Source: Asterionellopsis glacialis
Lineage: Eukaryota > Bacillariophyta > Plagiogrammaphyceae > Rhaphoneidales > Asterionellopsidaceae
Direction of reading: 5' to 3'
NCBI GenBank assembly: GCA_014885115.2
Contig: WKLE02000084.1
Location: 1-19,393 of the forward strand
Length of the DNA: 19,393 nt
Both the position numbers and the translations under genes were made by a program. The notes beneath the pieces are model-generated. The model was given only the letters and a program-made list of their open reading frames with translations. It did not search any database and had not been told where the DNA came from. Each line of letters begins with the position of its first letter. The stretch's first letter is position 1. Shown here piece after piece: positions 1-9,718 of this stretch.

Positions 1-375
1 GTTTGCTGATAGTTAGTTGCGTCCAATGCACGTCATCATGCGAACTCACGAAGAAATGGATCGTGGATGGAGCAATACAGAATGATGGGTGATGCGAACC
101 CTAAAAACTAAAAAGATGTCTCTCTAGGAAGACAGGAAGTGAAACCTTGCTCTGACTGTGATCCTTTGGCAAGGGTCAAGAGTCAAGATCTACAGGAAAG
201 CTTGATGTGCGGAACAAAAATCAGAAACCCACGGATAACAATAACCCACGCTAGTCCCACCGGAAAAGGAAGAGAGAGCACCAAAAAGAGTTTTACAACA
301 CTTTCAAGTTGAAAATCTCGTCGTGAAAGGTCTGAAAGCCTAGTTAGTAATTAGTAAATAATCAACGGAACAAGA
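1..375. other. upstream region of the ER TPR gene
   Basis: No coding region is supported here. It is the presumed promoter and 5' UTR of the TPR gene starting at 376. It holds a half-copy of the CTCTCTAG palindrome seen in other spacers (near 118-128). No TATA box, RNA gene or repeat array was recognised. Confidence 0.5.
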
Positions 376-2490
376 ATGCGAAACATATTTGATGGAAATC
401 ATATTTTATTTGTGTGGTTTTTATCGCTACTGATTGCATTATGGAGTAGAACTGTCCAAATTCATGGAGAAGTCTTGATAACAACCGATGAAACAACAGC
501 AACAACAAATAGTGTCTCCACGATGAATTGTAACTCATTACAAGATGACGGCAAGATAGTTTGTGAAATCGTTCTGGACAGGAATGAACTGCAATCCACA
601 CACAACAATAACAATTATTGGGTCTTGGACAACTGTAATGATAAAAATGATGAAGATTCATATTGTTATAAAGTTCACGTTACACAAACTCTAAAGTCCA
701 ACAAAGAGTTTCAATCCTCATCCTCGTCAACAGAAGATACCACAAAAACAAGAGCAAATCATAATCAAAACTTTAAGGGTATTACTATTGGAACTCGGTC
801 GTATGAGCCTCCTTTGAGTCAGTATGGCAGGTTAGTGCAAAGAGCACTCCAAGATATCATTGTGTACTACAACACGAAGGATATGGAAGTGAAGAACCAT
901 CAGAGAACTTTAGACTTGGCAGATCGATATGTCATTCTTGGATTAGCACATTTGGGTCAAGAAACGAATGAAGATTTCACGATAGATGAAATTGCGCGAT
1001 CACTTCCAATAGATTTGTCAGGGACAGATACGGAAGGTACTATAAATGCATTTTTGGAAGCAATGGCTTTATACGAAGATGCTTTATCATCCATTTCAGA
1101 TGATATGGAACATGATGATGTATCTATCCACTTAGCATCAATAGCTATGCTTGTGGCAGAAGAATATATGCAAGCAGCAGCAACTTTTGATCCAATTGAA
1201 CAACCCGGCACAACAGTAGATGCTCTCCATTACTTTCAAAAGGCAGAATCAATATTTGAAAAGCTATTGACAGAGGGATCCAGCCGCTTAGATGCTACAA
1301 CATACGATGAAATTGAATTGAGCTGGGCTACAACCAAAATGAACCTCGGGCGTATTCGATTGACATCATTCGAACAAACGAGCACCTTGTCCATGATGAT
1401 GAATGAATTGCAATCATACGGCATGGGAGATTTTTTCAGCACAACTGCTGGTAGTCATGGAAGTAACTACATGAATGATATCAAACAAGCGCAGCAATAT
1501 TTTGAAGAATCGATTAAAATATACCGTCGAGCTATCGATCGGACGAATGACCACGAAGAGCAAATAACAGGATATACAATTCTTCTGGCAGAAGCCTTGA
1601 GCAGTGCTGGGACAGCTTTCAATCTATTGGGTGAATCAGAAAAAGGAATCCAATTCATAGAGGAGGCAATAGAGAATTACCGCAGAGTTAGTTTGAAAGA
1701 ATATCAAGGCCTCTTGGCAGACCTACTATTCACGATAAGCGACCTATACCTCCAATTGGGCAGATACGATGAAACGAATGACCGCTATCACCAGGCGATG
1801 GAGTTTTTCCAATCAAACCCTCCTAACTTTGCAGTTCCCGAAATGCTTGACAGCATACCTGATGTAATGGAATCACTGAATGTCTACGAAACAACGTTAC
1901 AAGAATATTACAAAACTACGTTTGATGGACGAGAAGTCCCTGCGGGTGAAATTCCAATACCAGATGACTATCGTGCTGAGGGTGAATCTTGGTACGAGGC
2001 TGATGAGATCTATGAGGCTGATCTCCATTCAAGTATAGGTGCACTCAAACTTTCTCTGAACAAAAATTCTGAAGCACTTGAGCATTTGAAAAGAGCACTT
2101 GAGCTTTACTCCAACAATATCGATGAAGATAGTGAAGAAGCAAGAGTCCTTGCAGATATACAAATTAATATGGCATCCGCCTATGTTCAAATCGCTGAAT
2201 ACCAAGAGAGCGAAGAAGTCCACAGAGAGGCAGTCGAGATATACCGAAGAATTGTACCAGCAGGACAAAATCCATTAGTTGATGAAACCTTGATGGAGGA
2301 ACTCAAAGCAACGGTGGCTTCGCAGCAAACAGCTAATATGGGATCCTCGAAAGGCAAGGGTGATGATAATGGGGCAGAAGATAACAAAAAATCTGACGAC
2401 AATGATGTTGTACACGAAGACCTTATCGATGTTGACGAATACAAGGCAGAGGGGCAAAATAAGACACGTATTCTCGCCGACGAACTATGA
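376..2490 (+). CDS. secreted/ER-luminal TPR-repeat protein, C-terminal ADEL
   Basis: Uninterrupted 704-residue ORF from an ATG. The N-terminus has a short charged start followed by a hydrophobic core (about residues 9-24, HILFVWFLSLLIALW), which looks like a signal peptide with cleavage near residue 33. Residues about 40-140 are polar low complexity. From about 150 to 635 the protein is helical with TPR-like pairs, clearest around 224-300, 375-480 and 548-630 (for example NMASAYVQIAEYQESEEVHREAVEIY). Residues about 655-695 are acidic and Gly/Asp/Lys-rich. The last four residues are ADEL, which fits the relaxed ER-retention pattern [KRHQSA][DENQ]EL, and an NKT glycosylation sequon lies just before it. 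I infer a luminal protein-interaction scaffold. The exact partner or function is unknown and I do not recognise a named orthologue. It faces the next gene tail to tail. Confidence 0.85.
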   Translation: MRNIFDGNHILFVWFLSLLIALWSRTVQIHGEVLITTDETTATTNSVSTMNCNSLQDDGKIVCEIVLDRNELQSTHNNNNYWVLDNCNDKNDEDSYCYKVHVTQTLKSNKEFQSSSSSTEDTTKTRANHNQNFKGITIGTRSYEPPLSQYGRLVQRALQDIIVYYNTKDMEVKNHQRTLDLADRYVILGLAHLGQETNEDFTIDEIARSLPIDLSGTDTEGTINAFLEAMALYEDALSSISDDMEHDDVSIHLASIAMLVAEEYMQAAATFDPIEQPGTTVDALHYFQKAESIFEKLLTEGSSRLDATTYDEIELSWATTKMNLGRIRLTSFEQTSTLSMMMNELQSYGMGDFFSTTAGSHGSNYMNDIKQAQQYFEESIKIYRRAIDRTNDHEEQITGYTILLAEALSSAGTAFNLLGESEKGIQFIEEAIENYRRVSLKEYQGLLADLLFTISDLYLQLGRYDETNDRYHQAMEFFQSNPPNFAVPEMLDSIPDVMESLNVYETTLQEYYKTTFDGREVPAGEIPIPDDYRAEGESWYEADEIYEADLHSSIGALKLSLNKNSEALEHLKRALELYSNNIDEDSEEARVLADIQINMASAYVQIAEYQESEEVHREAVEIYRRIVPAGQNPLVDETLMEELKATVASQQTANMGSSKGKGDDNGAEDNKKSDDNDVVHEDLIDVDEYKAEGQNKTRILADEL

Positions 2491-2777
2491 TTGGAGCCTT
2501 GCACTCAACGACAAAGAGATGACATTACTCAATATCAGCTCCAAGGCCCACTTATTTTATAGTTGAGAGTTCTGTACATGGAACAAAACCAAGACCAAAA
2601 TTGAATTTCTTTTGGCTCTTCTCGTCCCTGCATGAAACTCGATAAATATCTCTAGTACACTAGTGCAATTCATACCAGTAGGAAAATCCAATTTATTGAA
2701 TGCGTTTCTTCGATTTGTGGATGCTGTCCCTTTCCATTGTAATTATTTCACTAAATTGAACTCCAACGAACATCAAA
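2491..2777. other. convergent 3' spacer between two TPR genes
   Basis: A 287-base spacer between the stop codons of two converging genes. It should contain both 3' UTRs and polyadenylation sites. Nothing else was recognised. Confidence 0.5.
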
Positions 2778-5431
2778 TCATCCATTGGATTTCTTCGAAA
2801 TAGATTGCCTTACTTTTTCAATCAAGGCACGAGTAGAAGAGGTTGTGGAGTGGTCTTTCCCGAGAGTGCTTGCAAAAACAGAAAGTGCTTTAGATAGCAT
2901 TTCTAGAGCATCATCGTATTTTTGTTGTTTGTAATAGACAACTCCAATATTACTGTACGTAGAAGCTGTAAGCGGATGGTCCTTTCCTAGAAACTCTTCA
3001 CGAATAGTAAGGGCCCTATGATCATCTTTCAGGGCCTCTCCATAGTTACCAATAATACTCTTCAGTTCCCCGATATTATGATATACAGTAGCTGTATCGG
3101 GATGGCAATCACCATTCACTATCTTTTTGATTGCAAGAGCCTTTTCGTATTCTTCAAGGGCAGCAACAAAATCGCCCTTAGCTTTGTGCACGCTTCCAAT
3201 ATTATTGTGAGAGGTAGCAGTATAAGGGTTTTCTTCACCCCAAGCAGTCTGGAATATTGTTCGAGCCTTTTGGTACTCGGAAAGAGCTTCATCAAATTTA
3301 CCCATGACGACGTATTCATCAGCGATATTGTTGTGAGCAGCACCGGTGTCAGAGTGATTTTCTCCACACGATTTGATGAAAATATCGAGAGCTGCACGAT
3401 ATTCAACCAAAGCTGCATCATGATTCCCCATATCAGCTAGGGCCAGACCAATATTGTTGCGAGTCGTGGCAGTATCATGATGATTTCTCCCGTAAAGTAA
3501 TTCTTCTATCGACAAACATTCACGATAAGCCTCAAGAGCTTGTTCATATTCGCCTTTTTCGTAGAGGCCATCTCCAATATACGAGTACGTGGTAGCAGTA
3601 GAGGGATTTACCTTTCCAACTACTTGTTTGTAAATTATTAAGGCCTTCTTGAACTCTTTCAAAGCAAGGTCATACTTGGTTTTACCTAAAAGAATTAATC
3701 CAATATTATTGTAGGATTCAGCTAAATCGGTATGTCGATCACCCAATCTCTTCTTACGTATTTCAAGTGCTCTTTTGAACTCTTGTTCTGCCCGGTCGCA
3801 TTCACCTTTAGAATGATACGCTAGACCAATATTGTGATGGGTAGTGGCAGTGTAAAGGTGGTCTGCACCAACACTTTTTGCACTGCAATAAATATCAAGG
3901 GCTTTGTCGTACTCATGCAGAGCTTCATCATACCGACCCATGTCTACATATACTCGCCCAATATTGTTGTGGACAGCTGCAACATCAGGGTGATCATCAC
4001 CAAGAATTTCTTTATCGATTACGAGTGACTTAGAGAATAGTGTGATTGATGCATTATGTTCACCATTGCGCCACAACAGCGTTCCGACTTGATTGCAAAA
4101 ATATGAGTATTTTTCTTTTTGCTCACGTTCATTTGTCACATTCGTTGAATCCTCTTCTTCAAACTCCTCTACTAAGTCATCAATTACACTTTGCACCCAT
4201 TCACGGAGATATTCATTGACACTCACATTAGTTGCTTCATATCCGGCATTATCCTCAATCATGCTTAAAATCTTTTTGCTATCAACCTCCGAATATGCTC
4301 CTCCATCTTGAACTCTGGTCTTTCCTAGAGCCTCATATAACGCATCAATACCTTTTCCTTCTCCATCTACCAGCTCTTGAACCATTTTCTCTTTCTCTTC
4401 AGGGGGCATCACAATAGTTATCTCAACCTCTCCTGCATACATAGCGGTAAATATTTCAAAGATGCACCACACACGTTTGAGGTAGAATGGATTATCCCAT
4501 GGAGCCATCATACAAAGGACCCTCCCCACTCCGAGTACACGTGCTCGAAATTCTGCCTCAAAATCAACCGCAGACTGATCTAACATACCAGAATTTTGCA
4601 TTTCAATTACTCTATGCTGGTTGACACAAAGGCAGCATATCCAAATATATGTGTGCTTGGGGTCAAGCCTGTAGGACGAACAATAATCCTCTAGAGTATC
4701 AATAACGTCACCAGCAGTATACCTAGAGATTTAATGACGGAAGATGAATAGATCCAGGGAACATGTGTGAATGTCTGAGACAACGACCGAGTGACAATCC
4801 AAAACTTAAATATTGTTCACTTGGCCACCGCTTTACGGTTTCACAAAAAAACTTACCCCCAAGTCCAACTCAGCATATGTGTTGCATCGCCAACATTGTC
4901 ATCTCCCTGTAAACAGTGGACGTAGGCTGCACCGGGTTTCTTATCAATAGGACAAATTTTGTCTTTGCCTTTAGTCCTCACAACACCCTCAGGTCCTCTC
5001 AAATTTTCAATTTCATAAAAGTTGGATTTTTCATCAAGGCCAAAGTTCCGAACATCATTTAAAAACGTTTCTCGGAGACAATAAACGCTAATGCCTTGAA
5101 GGTCGAGCCGTCCAGCTAACGAGGGATCTGTAATTTTTGGAATTTCGAGAGGAGTATTAAGCCCTTGTTCGGAAGAAGCTGACAATTCTGGAGAAAACTC
5201 ACGGAGGTCTCCACCTTGCACGCATTGGCCTGTCTTTTCGTTCCTGGTAGCTTGTTGTTTGTTGATGCTTTCTTTCGCACAAGTGTCACTACCATTCATT
5301 GTTTGACCTCCTTCTTTCGCAGGCGTGAGTTCATCAGAAGAAGAAATGGGTGTTTTTCTGCTAGAAGTCGTGGTAAATTTGATCGATGCATCTGTCTTCT
5401 TGCTTTGTTTTCTGCGCTTGCAAGGAATCAT
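2778..5431 (-). CDS. HET/TIR-like domain plus kinesin-light-chain TPR protein (two exons)
   Basis: Spliced gene: complement(join(2778..4722, 4857..5431)), 2520 nt, 839 residues, frame kept across the intron. Exon 1 begins at ATG 5431-5429. Residues 1 to about 100 are polar and disordered. A globular domain follows, with THMLSWTWGY at 184-193 (the splice junction falls inside Gly192), WICCLCVNQHR at 219-229 and WDNPFYLKRVWCIFEI at 267-282. This spacing resembles fungal HET (heterokaryon incompatibility) domains, where LSYxWG is followed by WiDaxCInQ; HET domains are related to TIR. After an acidic linker, residues about 395-832 hold ten TPRs of about 42 residues (pattern TATxxxNIGxxYxxxGxYdeALxxYxkALxI), as in kinesin light chains. 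I infer a cytosolic sensor or scaffold protein with an effector-like head, not a true kinesin subunit, because the KLC heptad coiled coil is absent. The function is unproven. Confidence 0.85.
4723..4856 (-). other. intron 1 of the HET/TIR-like TPR gene
   Basis: A 134-base intron. The minus-strand donor is GTAAGT at 4856-4851 and the acceptor is CTCTAG ending at 4723. Without splicing, exon 1 hits TAA at 4855-4853, and the exon 2 frame has a stop just upstream of 4723. Removing the intron joins the two halves of the conserved THMLSWTWGY motif in frame, which is strong internal support. Confidence 0.9.
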
Positions 5432-6222
5432 GAGAATTCATTTCGTTAACGGTGGCACAAGACACCATGTCAAGACCAAGTTCAGCTCTTCAAACGAGAG
5501 AATCCACGACGTTGTTCTTTGAAATCTTCATGGGTCTGCATCATACCAATATATTTTTTTGATTCTGTTTTTATGATTTGTCCCGTGTGGGCTTGGACCA
5601 GGTACAAAAACTTGCGGTACCTTGTGGCTTTTCAAAAATCTTGTACCGGTACATACTGTACAAGGCACATTACCAGGAATTCCTACCTAGTAGTAGATAT
5701 TCCTACAGTAACTGGTGTCCAAGCTCGTGATTTTTCTGAAGCTGTTCATTATCAAATTAATCAGTTCAATTATTTCAATATTCATACACTAATACTATTA
5801 TATAGCAAGCATTCCTTTGATTGTTTCGATGCGATTTTTACTATAGTATATATATAAGAGATTTATAGATGTACTATCGAAAGCAGCCTTCGAAAATGAA
5901 TATTGTCAATATTTTCAAAGATGTGATAAAAGTCATTTCAACGCAACTTTTTTCATTTTTGTATATTTCCTACCTATCCAATACTTACGGTTTTTGATAA
6001 TACTGTATATAACAATCGTTAGAATTGATGACGCAATTGAAAATTAAGGTTCATGAATTAAATAATTAATCAGTTTTGAATAATTTGGAATGTATGACGC
6101 TGGATCGGTTCTGATGGGAACTCTTGTGGGAACGACTGTTATTACTGTGTAATCTTTTACACAGGAGTTTAGCGCAACATAGCAAACCGCGATTTCGCTC
6201 TCTTTGAGACAAGGAGACGACA
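5432..6222. other. divergent promoter region with GTAC-rich inverted repeats
   Basis: A 791-base spacer between the HET/TIR-like TPR gene (minus) and the copine gene (plus). Positions 5597-5705 are dense in GTAC-centred short inverted repeats. Positions 5750-6080 are very AT-rich. No convincing protein is encoded. Confidence 0.55.
5640..5664. repeat. GTAC hairpin, 7-bp arms
   Basis: CTTGTAC at 5640-5646 is followed after an 11-base loop by its perfect reverse complement GTACAAG at 5658-5664. The loop itself contains CGGTAC. It sits in a cluster of similar GTAC elements (5600, 5617, 5644, 5650, 5658). Confidence 0.6.
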
Positions 6223-8402
6223 ATGGGGCAGAATAGACGTTTACAGCTGTCGATAACGGCGAAGAAACTAACAAATCTTCACTATGCTTTGATGGGCAAA
6301 TCTAATCCATTCGCAATTGTGACTGTTCGAGGAGACAATCCAGATAATCACCCGACAGTTATTGGACATACAGAAGTGTAAGTTGTGTCAATTTTACTGC
6401 GTAAATTTAGTACCGAAAGCTACAGAGGAAAGAAGCCGTCTTTCGGGAGGCATGCAAGCACGACACGATAGGAGAGCAACTTGGATGATGTATCTAATCT
6501 CATGACTCTTTTTTTTCTCTGCTCTTCATTCTGCCTTGACAGTGTATATAACAACCTGAGCCCAACTTATGCTACGAACATTATTCTGGATGGATACCGT
6601 TTCGGAGTACCGTTGTACGTAGAAATCGGATTGTTTGACTTTCAATCGAAATTGACTGGGAAAACTGTACGTGATTTATCAGCACAGTCTTCTGTTACGA
6701 ATGTATCCGTGACGGGCAATGTAACTGATTCAGATGTCCTTACTGGTATCAAAGATGGTACCTTCGATCACAAGGTAATGGGAACTGCCTTGTTTGAAGT
6801 TGGTGAAGTCTTGGGAGCCAGGGGAAACGTAGCCGCCAAAGATATACAAACAGGAGGTGCGGTCTACGTTCACATTGAACGAAGTACAGTCGAGGGAGAC
6901 CTAGGACAAATTAAATTCCAATTGAGAGCTCAAAATATTCACAATAAGAGAACTCTTGGTACAAGCAGTCCCTACTTTGAGTTATACAGAAGAGTGGAGA
7001 GACCAACAGGTGCCTCGTGGTAAGTGTCTGTCCTTTCCTTTTTTGGCTATCGAGTAGAAACTATTTCTTAAACTTCATCCTTTTGATACTTCTCAACTTT
7101 TCACGAACTCTTTAGGACAAGTATTTACCGTTCAAATGTATGTCGGGGCGACCTCAATCCCGTTTGGGAGCCTGCATCTTTGGATATGGAAACATTTTGC
7201 AATGGAGATATGGGTCGGATCATTAAGTTCGTGGTTTATGATCACAGAAAGGGTGGAAAGTCAAAAATGATTGGTGCAGTAGAAATGAGTGCTCAGCATT
7301 TTGTGGAATCAACGGCCGATCAACCCTTTGAGATTATTGGAAAGGAAGGAAAGTTTGTGGGCAGTTTGGAAATTACACGTGCCGACATTCTATCATCCAA
7401 ACCAGTTCCCCCAAAAGGAGAAAGAAGACCTTCGCAAATGGACCGTCCTCCTACAGAAATCATCCCAAAACAAATATCTTTTGGTAAAAGACCAGAGTTC
7501 TTGGATTACATCTCTGGTGGTTGTTCGATCAGTTTGGCAGTTGCCATTGATTTTACTGCATCCAATGGTAGGTTGATTCCAGGTGTTTTTATGCGAAAAA
7601 AAACCCGTTTTTGATGTATTTGTTTACCTAACCTTTTGGCGTTTTTCGATTTTTTCTCTAAAAAGGCAATCCTGGACAGGAAGGAACACCGCATTACTTT
7701 CACCCAGAAGCTCCCAACGCATGGAATGATTACGAAAAGGCAATCTTTGCAGTTGGTTCAATTCTGGCAAAGTATGATTCAGATCAAAAGTTTCCAGTCT
7801 GGGGCTTTGGTGCAAAATACGATAATGTCGTACGTCATTGTTTCCAGTGTGGAGATGAAGTAGAGGTGGAGGGTGTGAATGGCATTTTGGAAGCTTACCG
7901 TGGTGTATTCCAAACACCTCTGACGATGAGTTACCCCACCGACTTTACAGAAGTTATCCGTACAGCTGGATTGTATGCAAGTCACGAACAAAAAACAGCC
8001 GAAGAAGAGGGGAAATTATCATACACGATTTTACTAATTTTGACTGCTGGTAATGTGGAGAATGTACCAGAAACAAAGCTGGAATTGAACGATGCAAGTG
8101 GTACACCATTATCAGTAGTTATTGTAGGTATTGGTGATGCTGACTTTACAAGAATGGAATTTTTAGATGATCACGACCCGGCAACCGACACCGGAAGGGA
8201 TATTACGAAATTTGTTGAATTTAGTGATTACAAAAGTTACAATGCCTTGACAGAGGCAGTGTTAGATGAAATTCCAGACCAACTTGTCGATTACTTCTTC
8301 GAAAAGGGTCTATTGCCTGGTAAGGCAGAAGTGGAAGAGATTGAAAACATTAAACCACAAGCGGCAGATGACGATGAACGGACATTAACTTACTTTGGAT
8401 AA
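6223..8402 (+). CDS. copine family protein (four exons)
   Basis: Spliced as join(6223..6377, 6543..7019, 7116..7567, 7666..8402): 1821 nt, 606 residues, in frame throughout. The start is the first ATG after an in-frame TGA at 6205-6207. Order: a C2A-like domain (about 5-160), a C2B-like domain (about 175-315) with the copine hallmark IYRSNVCRGDLNPVWEP, then the copine vWA-type domain (about 335-590) with the MIDAS-like DFTASNG at 356-362, followed by WGFGAKY and GIGDADFTRMEFLDDH. Copines bind membrane phospholipids in response to calcium and act in signalling and membrane traffic. The usual Asp in the C2 calcium loop (SDPF) is Asn28 in C2A (SNPF) and Ser in C2B (TSSPYF, 192-197), so calcium binding may be weak. 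The length is slightly above the roughly 540 residues usual for animal copines. The family call is firm. Confidence 0.93.
6378..6542 (+). other. copine intron 1
   Basis: A 165-base intron with donor GTAAGT at 6378 and a pyrimidine-rich tract before the acceptor TTGACAG ending at 6542. Splicing gives GHTEVVYNNLSPTY, which matches the copine C2A pattern of TEVxxNNLxP. Confidence 0.88.
7020..7115 (+). other. copine intron 2
   Basis: A 96-base intron with donor GTAAGT at 7020 and acceptor TTTAG ending at 7115. The joined codon makes Trp211 and restores the C2B stretch WTSIYRSNV. Confidence 0.9.
7568..7665 (+). other. copine intron 3
   Basis: A 98-base intron with donor GTAGGT at 7568 and acceptor AAAAAG ending at 7665, preceded by a T-rich tract. 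The splice restores DFTASNGNPGQEGTPHYF, the conserved start of the copine vWA domain. Confidence 0.9.
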
Positions 8403-8770
8403 GTTGGTTCTTTCATGTTTTCCGAGGAGACGGAAAAGAAAACAAGATCTAAAACAAGAACAGCATAAAAGATGTAAAATATTATAGTACAATATGGTGT
8501 TTGATGCAGCAGCAGCAATACAGAAAACAAGATGAACAGACATTGCAATTTGCTAAGGATGCATAGGTATGATACATGTCTATTATCTTACTACTCTATC
8601 TTTCCAGGGTAAATCCTACTAAAGAGGTAACAAACAACAGTTTCATATCGACTCTGTGTAGGATGTAGCCCATCTCTCCTAGAGAGAGTTGCTCCAGCAG
8701 CGCAAAGATATAGCGCGACTTCTTACAGGTGCAAGACTACTTTTTGTCTCTCTTGCTTTTGTAGTTTTCT
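8403..8770. other. convergent 3' spacer
   Basis: A 368-base region between the stops of the copine and DUF7726-like genes. It contains a short CAG run and an imperfect CTCTCCTAGAGAGAG palindrome (about 8674-8688). No gene was seen. Confidence 0.5.
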
Positions 8771-9718
8771 CTAAAAGAATCCACCAATTACCCATCTACC
8801 GGCACGTTCCTTGACAAGAGAATAACCCATTGGGAATTCTTGTTCACTTTTGAGACGTTGTTTACTTTTCGGTTTTTGATCCAATATACGTTTCTTTTCA
8901 AAGAATTCATATCCCCGACGGTATGTAATATTACCACATTGATCTTGTTTCTTCCCCAGGAGGAAGGAATTGAGTGAATTTTGGTTGATATCACCCAAAG
9001 CTATACAGAAATCTTTCTTGGTAAGACCTGGTGTACTCAAGAATGTTTTGATTTTCTTGACAAGTTCAGGGCACGAATCGTAGACCATGATTTGATTAGA
9101 ATATGCATTCATCAAATGCTGTGGAAGAGTTACGGCATTGATATCTCCCATATACTTTTGTACAGCTTGCTTTGAGTCTTGGACTTTGGTTCTTTTGTTG
9201 GAAGTACTGGTGGAAGTAGACGTTTCTCCAAGAACACTTTTAGCACTAGAATTGGCAGTAAGAAAAGTAGCAGAGGCAGCGGCTTCTGTGGAAGATCGTT
9301 TGTTTCCCGCCTTTTGCTTCCTAGCGGCCTTGGCAGCTTGTTTCTTTTCGTATCGATGTTGTTCCAAAAGACGTGCCGCAGCCCAGTATGTGCCATTGTC
9401 AGTTGCACTCCATTGGTTTTTGTAGGTCTTGGGATTCATGAATCGACGAAAGGAATTGTTATTGACGCCCATACGTTGAACGATAGCTGTTTGTGTTTCA
9501 GTACTAGAATCGATATACTTTTGAAGTTCTGCACGAATCATGTTGGGTGAACGTTGTTTACCACTTGGCATCAAGGGAACGAAATCTTCCATTTCCCAAG
9601 GCATCAATTCTTGTTGTTCCTCATAGCGAGCATTCGCTATATTGATTCTATTCTCCTTGCCAATCTGACTAATCATGTGAGACATGATTAAGTCATTATT
9701 TGTATTCATGGAAGCCAT
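8771..9718 (-). CDS. protein with two DUF7726-like helical domains
   Basis: Single-exon 315-residue protein; the ATG at 9718-9716 is chosen as the first of the frame (MASMNTNN). Two related segments are visible. Residues 56-125 read SPNMIRAELQKYI, then QRMGVNNNSFRRFMNP, then GTYWAAARLLEQHRYEKK. Residues 214-283 read CPELVKKIKTFL, then IALGDINQNSLNSFLLG, then ITYRRGYEFFEKKRI. This resembles the DUF7726 family found mainly in fungi, whose function is not known. The linker (about 125-195) is Lys/Arg-rich then Ser/Thr-rich (KKQAAKAARKQKAGNKR, NKRTK) and could hold nuclear localisation signals. The fold suggests a small DNA- or protein-binding helical module, but this is inference. It converges with copine. 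Confidence 0.8.
   Translation of the reverse strand: MASMNTNNDLIMSHMISQIGKENRINIANARYEEQQELMPWEMEDFVPLMPSGKQRSPNMIRAELQKYIDSSTETQTAIVQRMGVNNNSFRRFMNPKTYKNQWSATDNGTYWAAARLLEQHRYEKKQAAKAARKQKAGNKRSSTEAAASATFLTANSSAKSVLGETSTSTSTSNKRTKVQDSKQAVQKYMGDINAVTLPQHLMNAYSNQIMVYDSCPELVKKIKTFLSTPGLTKKDFCIALGDINQNSLNSFLLGKKQDQCGNITYRRGYEFFEKKRILDQKPKSKQRLKSEQEFPMGYSLVKERAGRWVIGGFF

Noticed and set aside
3018..3440. 140-codon plus-strand frame
   Set aside because: It is antisense to the TPR repeats of the minus-strand gene; repeats on one strand create long open antisense frames. The composition is not protein-like.
6481..6542. Extension of the second copine exon upstream to an in-frame start
   Set aside because: The added residues are the pyrimidine-rich intron end; using the acceptor at 6542 joins exon 1 in frame and restores the C2A motif.
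9179..9550. 123-codon plus-strand frame
   Set aside because: Antisense to the DUF7726-like gene, Ser/Arg/Phe-rich with no recognisable motif.
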